Shown: positions 22,856-36,500 of the stretch, piece after piece
Layout of the letters: every line of letters starts with the position of its first letter
Numbering within the stretch: the first letter of the stretch is position 1
Assembly (NCBI GenBank): GCA_050084985.1
Contig: JBITNC010000001.1
Span: forward strand, 186,620,001 to 186,684,000
DNA length: 64,000 nucleotides
From: Nageia nagi
Taxonomy: Eukaryota; Pinophyta
Direction: 5' to 3'
Translations under genes and position numbers: made by a program
Notes under the pieces: model-generated
The model's database searches: none
The model's input: only the letters and a program-made list of their open reading frames with translations
Told to the model about the DNA's origin: nothing

Positions 22856-25540
22856 TGTAACACTACCACCTATATTCTTGATAACATTGTCACCTTTTCC
22901 TGACATCATAAACCCTAAAATTTTAGACCTAAATGTTTTTGATTAGTTTAAACACTCAAATGATCTAGGAATAGACCAGGCAATCTATATGAGCATATCA
23001 ATGTTTCTACCTAGTCATGAATCATATGGCAAGATTAGCTAAATTTGAATTAGTCAATCTTGATCAAATACCTTTTGGTGTTTACCCCATAATGCTCATC
23101 CCATTAGGAGATACCTTATAAGTGACCCCACCATTTTTGCTCATGAACTATGCAATAAACATTTTGTTCATGGCATAATGGTTTCCTAATCATGGGTCAT
23201 ATCACCTGAAAGAATGTACATCCACTAGGTTATGCATCTTCTTTTGATGATAACCCTCAAACTCATAAGTGTAGATAGTTTATCAAAGGGAAAATTCCTT
23301 ATTAGTGGGTAAATATCATTACCTATGGAACATTCTTCATACTCCTCTATGCTAAACCTAAAGTAGTATTGCTACTAAATTAACCTCATCTAGTAACCAT
23401 AGTTTTATTGACTGCTACCCTCATCTAATACCCTATCAAGGATATGAGACATTAGCCTTCTCATATCTATCGCTAAGGCTCACCATGGAGTTTGACATCC
23501 TTGTGCCCAAATCTTAGGGAGCCATGGGTATTGGAGCAATACCTTCAAGTGGTTGTATAGTCTAGTAAGTTTTAAGAAAGATTATAAAATAAAACCACCC
23601 CATATCCTATATATCCTATAAATAATTAATCTTGTATCAATTATTAGGGTTTTTAAGTTTCATGCTTGTACCAAGAATTAGGTATTACCTTAGTCTAAAT
23701 TAATGATAAATAAACCATATTTTACATTTGAAACTAATAAGTAGTAAATTTATTAACATATGCAAGAAGTTTTAAACCAAACTTGTTTAGGAAGTCACTA
23801 AGAATATTCATAAGTACTACAATTATCCCATATGCATGATATAGTGTGTAATGTGCTACTTTATAAAAGCTTCACATGCCAAAAACTAATAACAAGACTT
23901 GAGTTAACATTGAATTCAACTATTTCTAATAAGTATGTGCAACATAAATTAGTCCTTACTCAAGGAATATTCTTTTTGTATATTGTTTAGTAAGAGATTG
24001 AACTTTATATGTACTTATCCTCATCATGGGGACAATCCATAAGTTTCATCCCTGAGTCTTAATTAAATGATAATATTGAGATCCTTTGAATTTTTCACTT
24101 AATTTACATCATCTTTAAAGATAATTTCTAAACCTCCTTTTTGTAACAAGTGTTATCCCTAAGCTTATAATAATTCTTTTTTACATGGAGCCTTTATTTA
24201 TTTCTACTCAGTGTCATGAAGTATTTGTTCCTGATTCTAGTCACATCATAAATTTTCTTAAACCTATTGTATGTTTCACTTTTTATGTGTTGCTTCCTTC
24301 CATTTATTTCATATATCACTATTAATATAAGGATATCTAATACCCTTAGTTATCCTCTTTGATCCACTTACAAGTATCTAAGGGTTGATAGTGTCAATCC
24401 ATAATTTTTGACTTACTATTAACCCACAAGTAGTTAGAAAGTGTGATGTTATCAATTAATTTTCTTTTGATCATGGTTCTTTTTCACTTGTTGTATTAGT
24501 TTACATAATATGGGTTATATCTTACAATATTATCTTATAAATATCTTGGAGAGCTTAGAATTTTCCTCTAAATTAATTCATAATTACATCATTAACTATG
24601 GTGTTATTTTACACACAAGAAAGTTGTTTATTCTTATAAAACTATGGGTGTAGTAATAATTTTCTTATATTGTACATACTAGTTTCATGCAAAAAATATT
24701 TTTAGATACATATAAGAATAACCCATAGAGTGAATTATACCAAATGTATTCCATGTATTATTACTAATGGATTTACATATGAATCATAGGCTATCTTTGT
24801 GAATGATAGCTCCATATCAAACTTTATTTTAATACATAAAGATCATAGGCTATCATAGCATAGGGTAATTATACATGATGGACTATGAAACACTTAATTA
24901 CATACATGTCCCTTATATGAAATATTGGGAATTTATGTCATTTCCTTGTAGAATTATTTTCATAAAGTCTTAATCCTTGGAAGTATCTCCTTCCATTTTC
25001 ATCCTTTTATGCTCCTCCTCCAAGAGACCAAGGTTCATTGATTTTGAGTACTAGGAAAGGCCTACGAGTATTGAGGATTAGGAAAATTCCCCCTTTTTTA
25101 ATCCAAAATGTACTTTAATCTAAAATGCATCATAATCCATTTGAAAACTAAAATACCCTTTTGTAGACCTTAGGAGGTTTCATGTACCCTTTGGAATGAC
25201 CTCCCTTGGTTTTAGGGTAAGATTATAACATTTATTGCATATGTGTCAAAAATATTAATCATACATATTACAAGATCCATCCTCAAAAAAATTATGTACA
25301 TAGATTTTTCTAAAACAACACATGGTTCTTTCTCAAATTAGGATCATTTATCAATTACATGGTTTCATACCAAAATAAAAATATTTCTTAATTATAAGCA
25401 TTTATTTCAAAGTGCAAATTTCATCTTCTAATAGTTTTGTAGAGTCTCTACATATTATTATCTTCATAATTGGTTGTAAACCCTTATCAACTTGATTTAA
25501 TAAAGTATTTTCTTTAAATGATAAATCATATTTTCAATCC

Positions 25541-25541
25541 T

Positions 25542-25573
<32 letters not shown>

Positions 25574-25574
25574 T
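25541..25574. repeat. (CA)n(TA)n microsatellite
   Basis: A run of CA repeats is followed by TA repeats, inside LTR Z. Confidence 0.9.
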
Positions 25575-25789
25575 ATTTAAAATACTTTATCTAAAAGGTG
25601 TGCACATTTTATACTATATTTTAATTAGGTGTTTCTAACATAGATATTATAGGATATGCATTCAAAATAATCCTATGAATTATTTTGTAACTAATTTACC
25701 TAAACACATTTTCTCTTATCACAAGAGCATTGGGTATGTAAATACTTGAAATTCATTCATAAGTGTCTTTTTAAAGCCCTACAATTCAA

Positions 25790-26290
25790 GTGTTTAACAA
25801 AAATACCTCATTAAATGAGTCTTGTATCTCCAAATGGATACATCAAAGGAGTCCACTTATAGTGTATCACTAGAATCACATCATTTGAAATGCAAAGATG
25901 TTAAGACATGTACTAAATGGATACATGGGGGGAAGAATATATTATTTAGTGATTAGATACATCATCAAAATACAACATTATAGAAAGTAAAGATTACAGG
26001 AGGTACACAAATCAAATACATTGATAATGGTTGTACTTTATATGATGAAATATCTCATAAAAATAAGGTCATAGAAAGAAAAAGGGGTTTGAAATGCCTC
26101 ACATGGAGCTTTATAGTCACAAGATATGCATGCTATGTATATATTAGAGAGGATATACAAACCTCATCAAATATATGGAACTCTATAATCATAGTAAAGG
26201 CACAAAATAAATACACCATAAATTTCTAACTAGCATTTTATCAAAATAAAGACACAAAGTTTTCATAACACAAGATAATACATAAAATGG
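25790..26290 (+). pseudogene. Possible PPR relic inside LTR Z, antisense to that LTR
   Basis: Faint. PNGYIKG near 25835 and CLTWSFIVTRYACYVYI near 26098-26148 resemble AQNGYIxEA and SWTxMIxxYAxxGYI words. The distance from the LTR 3' end (about 2.9 kb) matches that of the clear PPR relic in LTR M (about 2.8 kb), and the orientation relative to the LTR is the same. Alone it would not be called. Confidence 0.35.
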
Positions 26291-26297
26291 ATATGCT

Positions 26298-29200
26298 ATA
26301 ATGACCCACCCAAATTCACTATTAAGAATCGAGTACTATCAAGGATTCTAATGAGTTTAACTTTAATGATGATATGTGATGATTAATTTTGAATAGATAT
26401 ATTCTTTATTTGTTTTGGTTTGATGTTGTATTTGAGGTTTTATGACATAGGTTACAGGTTAACTCAAGATAGAAAGTATAGATAAAGACCTAAGGGACCA
26501 ATGGTGAGCTAGTGATGGGAACAAAAGGGTAAGAGTGAGGAAATGATTGGCATTGCTTTACTAATAGACATTAATGACCATTATAGATCATATAGATGCA
26601 TGATACAAATATTAAGCATGATTATTGATTTCAATAATGAATGTATGGATATGTGTGTACACTAATGACTTTAACTATTAGGATGAAGGGATCACCTTAG
26701 GTAAAATGAGTGTTAAAAACTTTGGTATGCATTTTCAATACTTATTTTGAAAAGGGAAAGGAATATTCTACTCTTTTGAATTTTAATTTTTACTTATAAT
26801 TTTTTATTAAAAGAGGTAAAACTTAAAAATGCTAGCTATAAAGGACTAGTGTCACTTTGGGGATGTTAAAAGATATTTTGGTAGTTAGTGGTAATAATTG
26901 AGTTATGATCCCCACTTAATCTATTATTTATGTTAGGTATGGGAATTAACTGATCTTAATTTATTAGTTAATATAAAAGAGTCCAAATTATTTCATGTCA
27001 CCACATTTACCAACAAATTTAATTAAGACCTACCTAATAAAGAAATAAAATATCTACATATTCCTCCAAAAACATTATTAAAGGGATGAGTAGACATCTA
27101 TTTGGAATTATTATAGCCACCTTGTCTATAAATAAAGGAGGAACCTTAGAAAATTTCACTTCCACCTCATCATTTACAAGTTTTGGTTTTAGAGCTCCGT
27201 AGAGAAGAGAAGCCCCCTTTCTCAAGGCCAGGTGCCTTCCTTTTTATTATTTAGATAATGCCTTGCTAAGATAAGGATTCTTTGATATCACATGGTTAGT
27301 AATTAGTATTATTTGAAGAAAAAAATGTATATTAAAGGCTTATAAAGTCATATTAGTGTGGTTTATTACTAGTACTATCATTATTAATGTTGAAAAGATA
27401 TGTATTATTTTATTTGAAAGTTTGCATGTGAAGCTTGTACCCTTGTCTTGTAAGGAGGAATAATTTATCGATTATCATTTAAAATTTAATAGATAATATA
27501 AATTTGAAAACTATTTTTGAATTGTGTATATTATCCTATTTGGAAAATATTGTAGAGTAAAGATTCATGAATATATTATAATTTTTGAAAAGACATGTTA
27601 TTATTTTTATTCGTATAAAGTTATGCTTTCATCTTGAGAGAATAAATAAATTAATAAGTTTTAATTCAATATTATCTAAATTGAATATAATATATTATTT
27701 TATTAGACAAGTCTCTATGCACTTGATGCATGTCACTCATGAGAGGTTTCACATAGCAAGGATCTAAGCCATCCTTAGCTCTTAAGTTCATAGGTTTTTC
27801 TATCAAGTATTTCTTTTCGATTTTCCATGGATGGCATAGTAAACTAGAGGATAGTGAAATTCTATAGTTTATTTTCTTTTAAGTTGTATCACAAAGAACT
27901 ATGGGATACTACATACCTTATCCAAAAGGGCAATTCTCTTCTAAGTTGTTTCCCATCCAAATCCTACTAAGAAATAGAGTAAACCAAAGTGGAAGCATAG
28001 AATGAAAATATTATTTAAAACTACTCAAACATTCAAGACTATATACAATGAGGAAAACATTTTGAAATACTTTCATTGTCCCTTTTGTAGATTCAAACTC
28101 ATAGAATAGATTCTACCTCACCTATGTGTTTAATTTGGAAGTATTTCATGCCATAAAGGTTATATTCTTGAACCCTTAATAGACTATTCTCCATTCTTTA
28201 TGTTTCTATAATTGTTAACAACATTAAGAAGCATACAATCCCTTCTCCTATTTCTATGTGTTTTCAATGTATAGTTATGCCTAGGAAACAAATATATGAA
28301 ACCCTTTTTATTTATTCCAAACCTTGGAAAGATTGATTTTGAAGTTGATGTATGGTGTAAGAGTATAGGGGGCACCATTTTCCATTTCTATTAACCCCTA
28401 AAATATTTTTCTAGGCCTAAATTCTTAAACATGGATAGCCTTTCAATGTTTGGATGCCTAAAAACTTAACTTCACATATCTACTATAAGATATCTCCCTT
28501 TTTTTTAGAAGCACTACCAAGATAGCTAGGTACAGCATCCCCTATGATGACTAATTCTGATATTTATTATTCATGGATTTTTTGTAGTTAAACTACTTTT
28601 ATTTCAAATGTGGATCATGAGAATAGAAACAACCAAGGTTTAAGTGAAAGCTTTCCATTAAATATTTAGTAGAATATTATATGAATTATTATGTGGAAAA
28701 GAAGAAATATCATGGACTAATAAGATTTTTGTGGTAAAGCATTAATTAATTAATAGTAATTTCCTACTTTATTATATTAGGAGGATAAGAAGTTAATCCT
28801 TGAGATTGAATAATACTAATTAATGAGTTGTAAGTTTACAAATCTTAGATTAGATCAAGATTATAAGAATAAGAGATTAATTCTTGAGAATGTTTATTAT
28901 ATGTCCATGACATTTTATTAAGTAAGATTCATGAGGATTGATTTTTCCATAAGATTTTTTCTTTATCATGTGACCAAGGAAGGGAGTTAACCATAGATCC
29001 TCTTGAAGTCCATAGAATGGTTTTAATGATCTAGATACCATATAATTAAATTAAATTTGCATCATGTTCATAAGTGAAAAGAGGGTTGTCCTCATCTTTA
29101 AAAATCCAATCCATTATTAGTACTTGATCCTATCACCATTGGTACTTGGAAGAAGCTTGAAAGATAAAGATGAAGAACTCTACATCAAGAGTATGATGAA

Positions 29201-30876
29201 TTATTGAAGAAATCTAAATCAAGTTTTGAAATATCTACTATGTATTTGCTAATGTAAAAATTATAAGGGACCCTCTTGTAAATGATAAAGGTTCTCCTCA
29301 TTTATTGTACTTTCATATTCATGAAATACACTCTATTGGAATACAAGTTTGGAGGAAACTTCATGTAATCTTTCAAAAAGCATGTAGTATCCATTTAATT
29401 TTAATGTGTTCTTCTTTGAGGCCTCTTAAATGCTAAAGTAGGAATCCCCTAATATAGTTCCATATTTAGGTAGTTAATGGGAAAGAGTAATAAATAATAT
29501 CTTTATACATGATACTTACAAATTTAATAAAAAAATGTAATTGTATTTATTTATCTCACATGAATGTGAATTAAGAAATCTCATTTCCCTAGTATGGTCT
29601 CAAGACAAAACATAAAGCACACTATATAAAGAAGAAGAGATGCTAAATACAAGTGACACTATATAATTTTGAGTTAAAGATAAACATTTAGGGATTGATA
29701 TTATTAATCCTAAGTTTTGCATATGAGTTCTATAAGTTAACTTAGTACATTTTTACAAGAACACATCATAAGAAATCCAATTAATAAGGTAAGTAAAATT
29801 TAATATTATAAGGTAACCCTAATGGAAAATCATTAAGAATTTTAGGGACCCTTGAGTATTGAAAGGGATCAAATAAGATTAGGGTAATAGTGATAAGATG
29901 ATAACTACTTAGTAAAGATGATTTACGTTAATGAATAAATAGGGAAGACTTAAGATTCAATTGGATCAATAATGTAATAATTCAAAGTTTTAGATATGGG
30001 TTCTTGATGGTAAACACTAATGTGACCCTAAATAAAGGATGGGTATATCAATAAAGAATGAAGTTTAATTAAAAGAATGACTTAAGGTAAAACCCAGTAT
30101 GATAGAATCAACTTCAAAAGGGAATTTTTTGTTGGATTCAATAATGAAGGAAAAATGATGTGGAATATTCATTAGTTGAACCTCACTTGCAAAATAATAA
30201 TAAAAAAGAATATAACTTGAGTAAGGACCACTTTGTACCACATTTTCTTTATAAAAGTATTTGAATCTAATGTCATCTCAAGGCACATTACTAAACACTA
30301 GCATGAGAACTTTTATAAAGTAGTATTAAATACATAGTACCATATGTATGGGATAAATGTTGTACTTCCAGATATCTTGTGTGAATTTTTAAACAAGCTT
30401 GGTACTGAATCTTCCTACATATGATATTAGTAATCTAAATAATTTAATTGGAATAAACTATTTTAGTATCAATAGGTTATGGGTGGTTTTATTTTATAAG
30501 CTTATTTAAAATTAATTAGAATATACAAACCACTTGAAAGTATTACTTCAATACCCATGGCTCCCCAATATATGGGCATGGGGATGTCGAATCCAATGGT
30601 GAGCCTATCCAAAAGATATGGGTAGGCTAGTGTCTCATATCCTTGACATGGTGTCATATGAGGGTAGTAGTTGATAAAACTATGATTATAAAGTGAGAGT
30701 AATTTAGTATTCATACTACTTGTAGTTAAGCACATAGGAGTATGAAGACTATTCCATAGGCAATGAAATTTTACCACTCATAAGGAAGTTTGCCTATAAT
30801 AAACTATTTTCTCTTTTGAGTCGGAGGGTTATCATTGTGTGAGGATGCATAACCTAGTGGATTTACATTCTCATTT
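26298..30876 (+). repeat. LTR X, ~4.6 kb, plus strand, 3' end missing
   Basis: It starts TATAATGACCCACCC, like the E3 LTR start (TGTAATGACCC). A TATA box is at 27127-27134. From about 28960 to 30870 it matches LTR M 14260-16300, ending about 330 bases before the LTR end. The right break at 30876 abuts the truncated tail of the E3 3' LTR. No PPR words were found where M has them, and no other coding sequence was recognised in the 4.6 kb. Confidence 0.7.
27127..27134 (+). promoter_or_regulatory. TATA box of LTR X
   Basis: CTATAAATAAAGGAGG context, 830 bp into the LTR. The inverted E3 LTRs have a similar context (GGCTATAAATAAAA). Confidence 0.5.
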
Positions 30877-31983
30877 AAAATTTTATCATTAATATATTGA
30901 CCTTATTATCTAAAAACTCTATATTTATCCCAAAGGATCCCAAATGATCCCATTTATTCCCATTAGGTTCCATTTGTACCCATTTTGATCACAATTGTTT
31001 CTAAAATTTCCCAAGTGATCACAAATTATCATTTTGAGCCTTAGTAGTTCAAATTTAGGATTATTTCTAAGTTGTTGGGATAGTTTTGGATTGCATTAGA
31101 ATTAATAACCTAAAAGATATACTTCTTTAGGAGTCATGGTAAAATCATCTACTTAAATCGATTTATACTACCCACTAATGATCATGAAATAACAAATATT
31201 AATTTCTACTCCTATTCATGTAATCATCATTATTTATATCAATAAATCATAATTATATTATTCTCAATAAAAAGGATAACTTATTAATCATTTATATAGT
31301 AAAACCAATTCCTTTAAGTACAACTCATCTACTTTCCATTTACTATATTAATAGGACATAAATAAAAAATAACTTCTAATGAATTAATATAATATAATAC
31401 AACCCATTTAATCATTAATGGGATCTTTTTGAAAAATAATACTATTTCATATCTAATGAGTTTTAATTCAAATTTGTTCATGTCATATGATTTTGACTAT
31501 TGTATCAACCATCAAACATCTCAATCAATTTCCATGCAGTGAGCATCAAACATCCCCTTGGAGCTTGGTGGGTGGATCGAGTACTAAAAGGGAGGAGGAT
31601 CAGGATAACCCTTTTTAAATTTGACCATTATGCAAATGAATTAAAATATAGACCTCATAAGAAATTATATCCTTTATTGGGTTAATGCACATTAATCCAT
31701 TGTTTATTTACCCTGTAATTAATCCATGTTAAATAATTAACTCATTCACAACAAGATCTTGGATACCTTAATGATCAATTTATGCAATTGGTACTATTTG
31801 AATTATTTTACTAAATATTATACCAATATCATAATCTCAAAACCATAGTTCTTTTAATAAAATATTTTAAAGAGTTCTTGAATTACTTATTAAAAATATT
31901 AAACATAACTTATCACCTCATTAGATACTAATTAGTTTAATTGACAAACTTAGATAAAAACAAGCAAACATATTTTATTAATT

Positions 31984-31988
31984 CATCT
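31984..31988. repeat. Target-site duplication, left of Copia
   Basis: CATCT, matched by CATAT at 40381-40385 after one substitution. The uninterrupted site is seen at 48298-48302 (CATCT) in the 5' LTR of E3. Confidence 0.85.
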
Positions 31989-32487
31989 TGTTGGAATGTA
32001 TAATGCATTATTGTAAAGGTTTTATAATAATATTATATGTTAGTTCACTAATATTTAAGGGTATCATTTTATATCTTAAGTATTTAAGTGAATATGTTAA
32101 TGTAACTTGTTTTACATTCCATGTGATGAGCATGCCGCTTGGGTAAAAGGATGTGCATATCATGCTTTTGTACATTGGATAAAAGGGTGATCCAAAGAGA
32201 GATTTTGGCCTATAAATAGAAGGCTCCCTCTTTTTGATTACACACCAAGTTGTAAAGTAAATTTATGCTATAGGATAGTGTTTAGGAGAAAATTTTAGGA
32301 GGATTGTAAGAGTAAATATTTGTTAAAAAGAGAGATCTAGTTAGTAGATGCACTCCTAGTTGGAGGAACTACTTACATCTTATGTTATCTTTATGAGATT
32401 GCTTTATGAGTTTATTAGATGTGTATTGTGAGTTTTAATGTGATCTTAGGAGTTTATATTTGTTCATATTATAGTTTAACTCTTTAA
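31989..32487 (+). repeat. 5' LTR of the Copia element
   Basis: It starts TGTTGGAATG. The terminal CA has become AA. TATAAATA is at 32211-32218, after TTTTGGCC. Confidence 0.9.
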
Positions 32488-32488
32488 A

Positions 32489-32502
32489 TTGGTATCAAAG
32501 CT
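32489..32502 (+). promoter_or_regulatory. Primer-binding site of the Copia element
   Basis: TTGGTATCAAAGC lies one base after the LTR. It is one base different from the usual plant initiator tRNA-Met site TTGGTATCAGAGC. Confidence 0.85.
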
Positions 32503-35195
32503 CCTTGGAGGCTCATCTTCACATCCTTGGCATGAACTCTCTTCTTTTTAGTGTGCAAGCTACATCATGGTGATCCTTCTTCATTCCTCATCTTACTCCC
32601 ATTGGTGATGTAAAACTAAGAGAAGGTATATTTTTTCTTAGATTATCTCATTATGAGTCTAACATTCTTTTTATTATTATGAGAAAATCCATTTTTTTTT
32701 AAGAAAATATACTTCCATGTATTGCTATATTATTACTAACATTACTTTGTTAGTTACATTCTCTTATATATAGCAAATAATGTGTTATAGTCAAGCTTGA
32801 TATTTTTTATGCTCAATGTTTTTAACACAAATTTAGTGTAAAAATTTGAGGGAATTAATTACATTTTTATTTCTTTCTACAATTAATTACCATCATTAGT
32901 TGAATATTCATTTTGATTTATACAAATAAACATGGTATTCTAGACTAAAAATAATCAACCATGTATCTCATTTCATATGGTGATGAAGAAATATCATACA
33001 TATAAGAGAGATGATTTTCCACAAATTTTCCACAAATAATGCCTTTCTAATCTTTGAGGTACTTCTTCAAAAAGGCTAATTATTGCCCAAAAAAATACCT
33101 CACCTATATTCTTATTGACATTGTATAAGGTGAACCCTGACAATGCGAACCATTAATTAGGTCACATGCATATTTTTCCTAACTAGGAGTGCATAAACAG
33201 ATGTTGAAGGTTATCATAAACAACAAGACTATGATGGTACCCAAGCATCTGATGCCTCTATAAAATATAAGCATAAAAATCCATTAAAGTATATATGTGG
33301 AAAATAATAAATGCATCCAACAAATTTACAGCATTCTATTTGCATCTCCCTCAATGTCACCTCTCCTTTTTTTGTGAGCTTCATCCATCTACTCCATCAA
33401 ACTCTTCTATTTCTTGCATAGTTACAAGAAACGAACATTTCAACACTCCCTCTACTTTTGGCCCTCATGGCCTAGTTATTTTGCCTCTATTTTTGAGCCC
33501 TTCTTGCACATGTAGGCTCCTTTATCCACCACAGCTCCTACCGCTTGACCTCAACTATGATCAACCTTTTTTTTCAAAAAAAAAAACTTCTCCTTCTAGC
33601 ATGGATGGTAGGATTTAAATCTATCTTTTTGCATGCATGGATCCTTCTTGCATATGCAACTTCTTATTGCATGCATAGGTTCCTTCATCTATAGCTCTTT
33701 ATGGTTTGAATCCCCTTCTACATTGCCTAAACTTCTTATCGGCTAGGTTCTCATTAGCTAGGTGGCTTTCAACCTCCAACCTCCTCCCTATGCCCCCTTG
33801 GAGTGTCTCCCAAGCACCATTCAATCCCTAAAAAACCCCTTCTCTCATGGATCTTAGTATTTTTTATTATGATTAAATTATTTAATTTATTTTCCTTGAA
33901 TGCATGCTTTCTTCCAAACTTGGTACTCTTCATTAAATTTTTTACAGGGTTAATCATGATTACCTTATTTAAATAAATTATGAACTATTTTTTTTAAAAT
34001 AAATAATTATAGGCATTAATGCTCCATAGTTAAAAGAGATTTTTTTTTAACTATATTCTAAAAGTAAATTTTACCTTCAAAATTACTTGCGATAAAATAT
34101 GCATTTGTAGTAAGCATTTATTAAAAGGAATATTTTTTAAGTAAAAAGGGGAATATCTATAAGCATTTTACTTAAATTTTTTATTGATCCTATATGCTTA
34201 GAATGCATATTTATCTCTTAGAACCTTTTTATTACTTTTTGTAAATGATGCATGCTTAGGAATTAATTTTTTTATGTTAATGGTACATGCTTAGGATTTT
34301 AATATTTTTTTTTTAAGTCAATGATGCATGCTTATTACTTAAATTCTTAAGTTATAATGCAATTACTTCCTTATGCTAGAATGGACTTGTGCAAAAATTA
34401 GGAATAATGTAAAAGATACCCTTGAAAGGTTGGTAAACAAAACCCATTGGACACTTAGGTTTCAAATTTTGAATGCATGATGTTTTACTTATGCTCTTTT
34501 TTTTCATGTTTTATATTTTGCTTTATTTGCTTATGCAAACAAAAATACAAATATTAAAATGAGTAATCCCCTAACATGAACACATCCTTATGTACATTTT
34601 GCAATATGACTTGTTTGGAGAACCATGAGATGAGGAAAAGTAGACTAGAGCCTTTAAGTTCGATGATACAAGTGGTGAAAAGTTTGTACTTCTCAATTAC
34701 TTCTAAGTCATCTATTGGTCTAGACATAACTCCATTAGGTGGACAAGTATGTGTGTAGTGATAACACATGTCTACATGTCCATTCAAGAATTATCTTGAT
34801 AACCTAGAAGGAAAACTTGAAACCTAATCAAGATTAATAATTTGGCTGATATAATAAATATCATAACCTTAAAAAATAGTAGGTATTTCTCCTTTTGAGA
34901 GTATAATACTAACCAAGGTGAACTGGTTGAGGATTGGTAGTGCTTGGGCTCCTCTTATGTGGGTATCTAGGTGAAGGCCTAATTTTTAGACAAGAAAACA
35001 AGTCTCAATAATATCACTCTACATCTATAGCTCTTTGTGATGATAAAAGTATTTAGGTACATAGAATGTATATTTGAATTGTAAAATAATTGTACTTGTG
35101 AATCAAATCAAGCATATCGTAGTTAATTAAATGTAACATGTAATGTTTTTTATTAAACCACATGTTTATTATTTTTTCACATTCTTATGTAGTAA
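32503..35195 (+). other. Long leader of the Copia element, unrecognised
   Basis: No gag or other domain is readable. The stretch 33330-33840 is richer in C and less A-rich than its surroundings and holds a 107-codon open frame (33295-33618) with a Pro/Ser/Cys-rich product and no family I recognise. T-runs are frequent from 33990 on. It may be true leader, a captured sequence, or a nested insertion whose limits I cannot see. Confidence 0.4.
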
Positions 35196-36225
35196 ATGGA
35201 AGAATTATTTTTACCCAAACACATTCTTGATGGTTCCAACTTTGGTATTTAGAAACCTTAGTGAGAGTTGAATTACAAACAAGGAAGGTTTGGCAAATAG
35301 TAAATGAGAACTTTGTACCTCCTACAAATGAAAAGGCACTAGAAGCTTACAACATGAAGAATGAATTGGCAACCTCCATGATTTTTTATGTAGTTTTAGA
35401 TGATGTATTGTGCTCCTAATAATTTCTTCTTCAACCTCAACAAAAGAAGCTTAGGATAAGCTTAAGCAAATCTACCTTGGTTCAAAGTTCTCAAGAAGGC
35501 TCACCATTATTGAAAAGTTACTTCAATCTCATTAAGGGAAAGATGAAAATGTGGCTATCTACTTGAACAAAATTATTGACCTAAGGACCCAGCTTGTTAC
35601 TTGTGGTTGCAATTTGATCAATGATAAGTTCATGGTCTTCATCATTCTTCAAATCCTTTCTTCAAAGTTTAGAAACTTTATGATGGTTATATAAATAGGG
35701 CTTGATGAATAATAAGTTCACTCTCTTGAGAACCTTTCTAAGCTCATTTTGAAGTATGAGGAAACACTTATTAAAAAGATGTTGATTTCTTCTTCTAAAG
35801 ATAATAATGTTACTCTTGAAGTAACAAAAACTTCTTTCAAGAAAAAGTTCAACCATTATAATAAATCTTATCCTTCTTCCTCCAAAAAGTTTAAAAAAAT
35901 AGGCAATGGTTACAATAGCAATAGGAACAATGGCAACAATAGCAACAATAAGAACAATAAGAAGAAGAAGAAGAACAATGGCAACAACAACCACATCAAG
36001 TAAAAAGATGAAAAAGGCAAAGTAAACAATCCTTATCTTAAAGAAAAGTTTGATGGTAATTGTAACTATTGTAGCATCTAAGTTCACAAAGAAGTTGATT
36101 GCTACAAAAAAGAGAGAAGAAAATAACAAAGATAATAGAAATGTAAAGAACTTCAAAAAAAAAGAAAAATATTCAAGTTGGTTTTGTTGTGGCACTCTAT
36201 TTCATATTTTTTTTTTCATCTAATT
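35196..36225 (+). pseudogene. Copia gag (decayed, zinc knuckle kept)
   Basis: LDGSNFGI at about 35227-35250 is the usual gag start (L-x-G-x-N/Y-x-x-W). VELQTRKVWQIV and KALEAYNMKNELA follow. The second half is Lys/Asn/Ser-rich with a low-complexity run of AAC/AAG/AAT codons (35900-36003). The CCHC knuckle CNYC-x4-H-x4-C (36061-36100) keeps all four ligands but has a stop inside. Gag assembles the particle and binds element RNA. Confidence 0.8.
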
Positions 36226-36500
36226 AGATTATACATTCTGGTTGCACTAATCATCTGTTCTTTGAAAATGAAAAGTTTGAGAACTTTCACAAGTATAGAA
36301 AAGATGTGATTATGATAGGTGATAACTCTACCCTTAAAATTAAAAGAATTTGAAGTGTGTTGATTCATAGAAAGGGTCTTTAAAATGTTCTTTATGTTTC
36401 TAAATTAAAAATGAACCTTCTCTTCATGATCTAAGTTTCTAGAAAAGGGTACTCTTTTGAGTTTGATTTTCAATATTAGATAATTAAGAAAGGACTTACC
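36226..36500 (+). pseudogene. Copia protease (decayed, active-site Asp lost)
   Basis: HSGCTNHLFF near 36234 replaces the usual DSGxxxHM, the catalytic Asp being His. DVIMIGDNSTLKIKRI then gives the following D...GDNS..KI pattern. Stops follow. The protease would cut the Copia polyprotein. Confidence 0.7.

Larger units (their letters stand above)
22856..26297 (-). repeat. LTR Z, long LTR of the same family, minus strand, start missing
   Basis: The plus-strand reverse complement from 22856 on matches LTR M from 16633 back to about 13860; for example AAACCTCCTAAGGTC and GGTCTAAAATTTTAGG occur in both. Its 3' end (TGTTACA) lies at 22856 and no primer-binding site follows, so it is a solo or 3' LTR. 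Its U3 should lie at the high-coordinate end but is absent: the + strand LTR X begins at 26298. Confidence 0.7.

Noticed and set aside
33295-33618. A 107-codon frame as a host gene
   Set aside because: It lies inside the Copia leader, shows no domain, and I cannot link it to a family; kept only as a compositional oddity.
35662-36195. A 177-codon minus-strand open frame with hydrophobic Val/Ile/Leu runs
   Set aside because: It is the antisense shadow of the Lys/Asn-rich low-complexity part of the Copia gag (AAC/AAG/AAT runs read as GTT/CTT/ATT).
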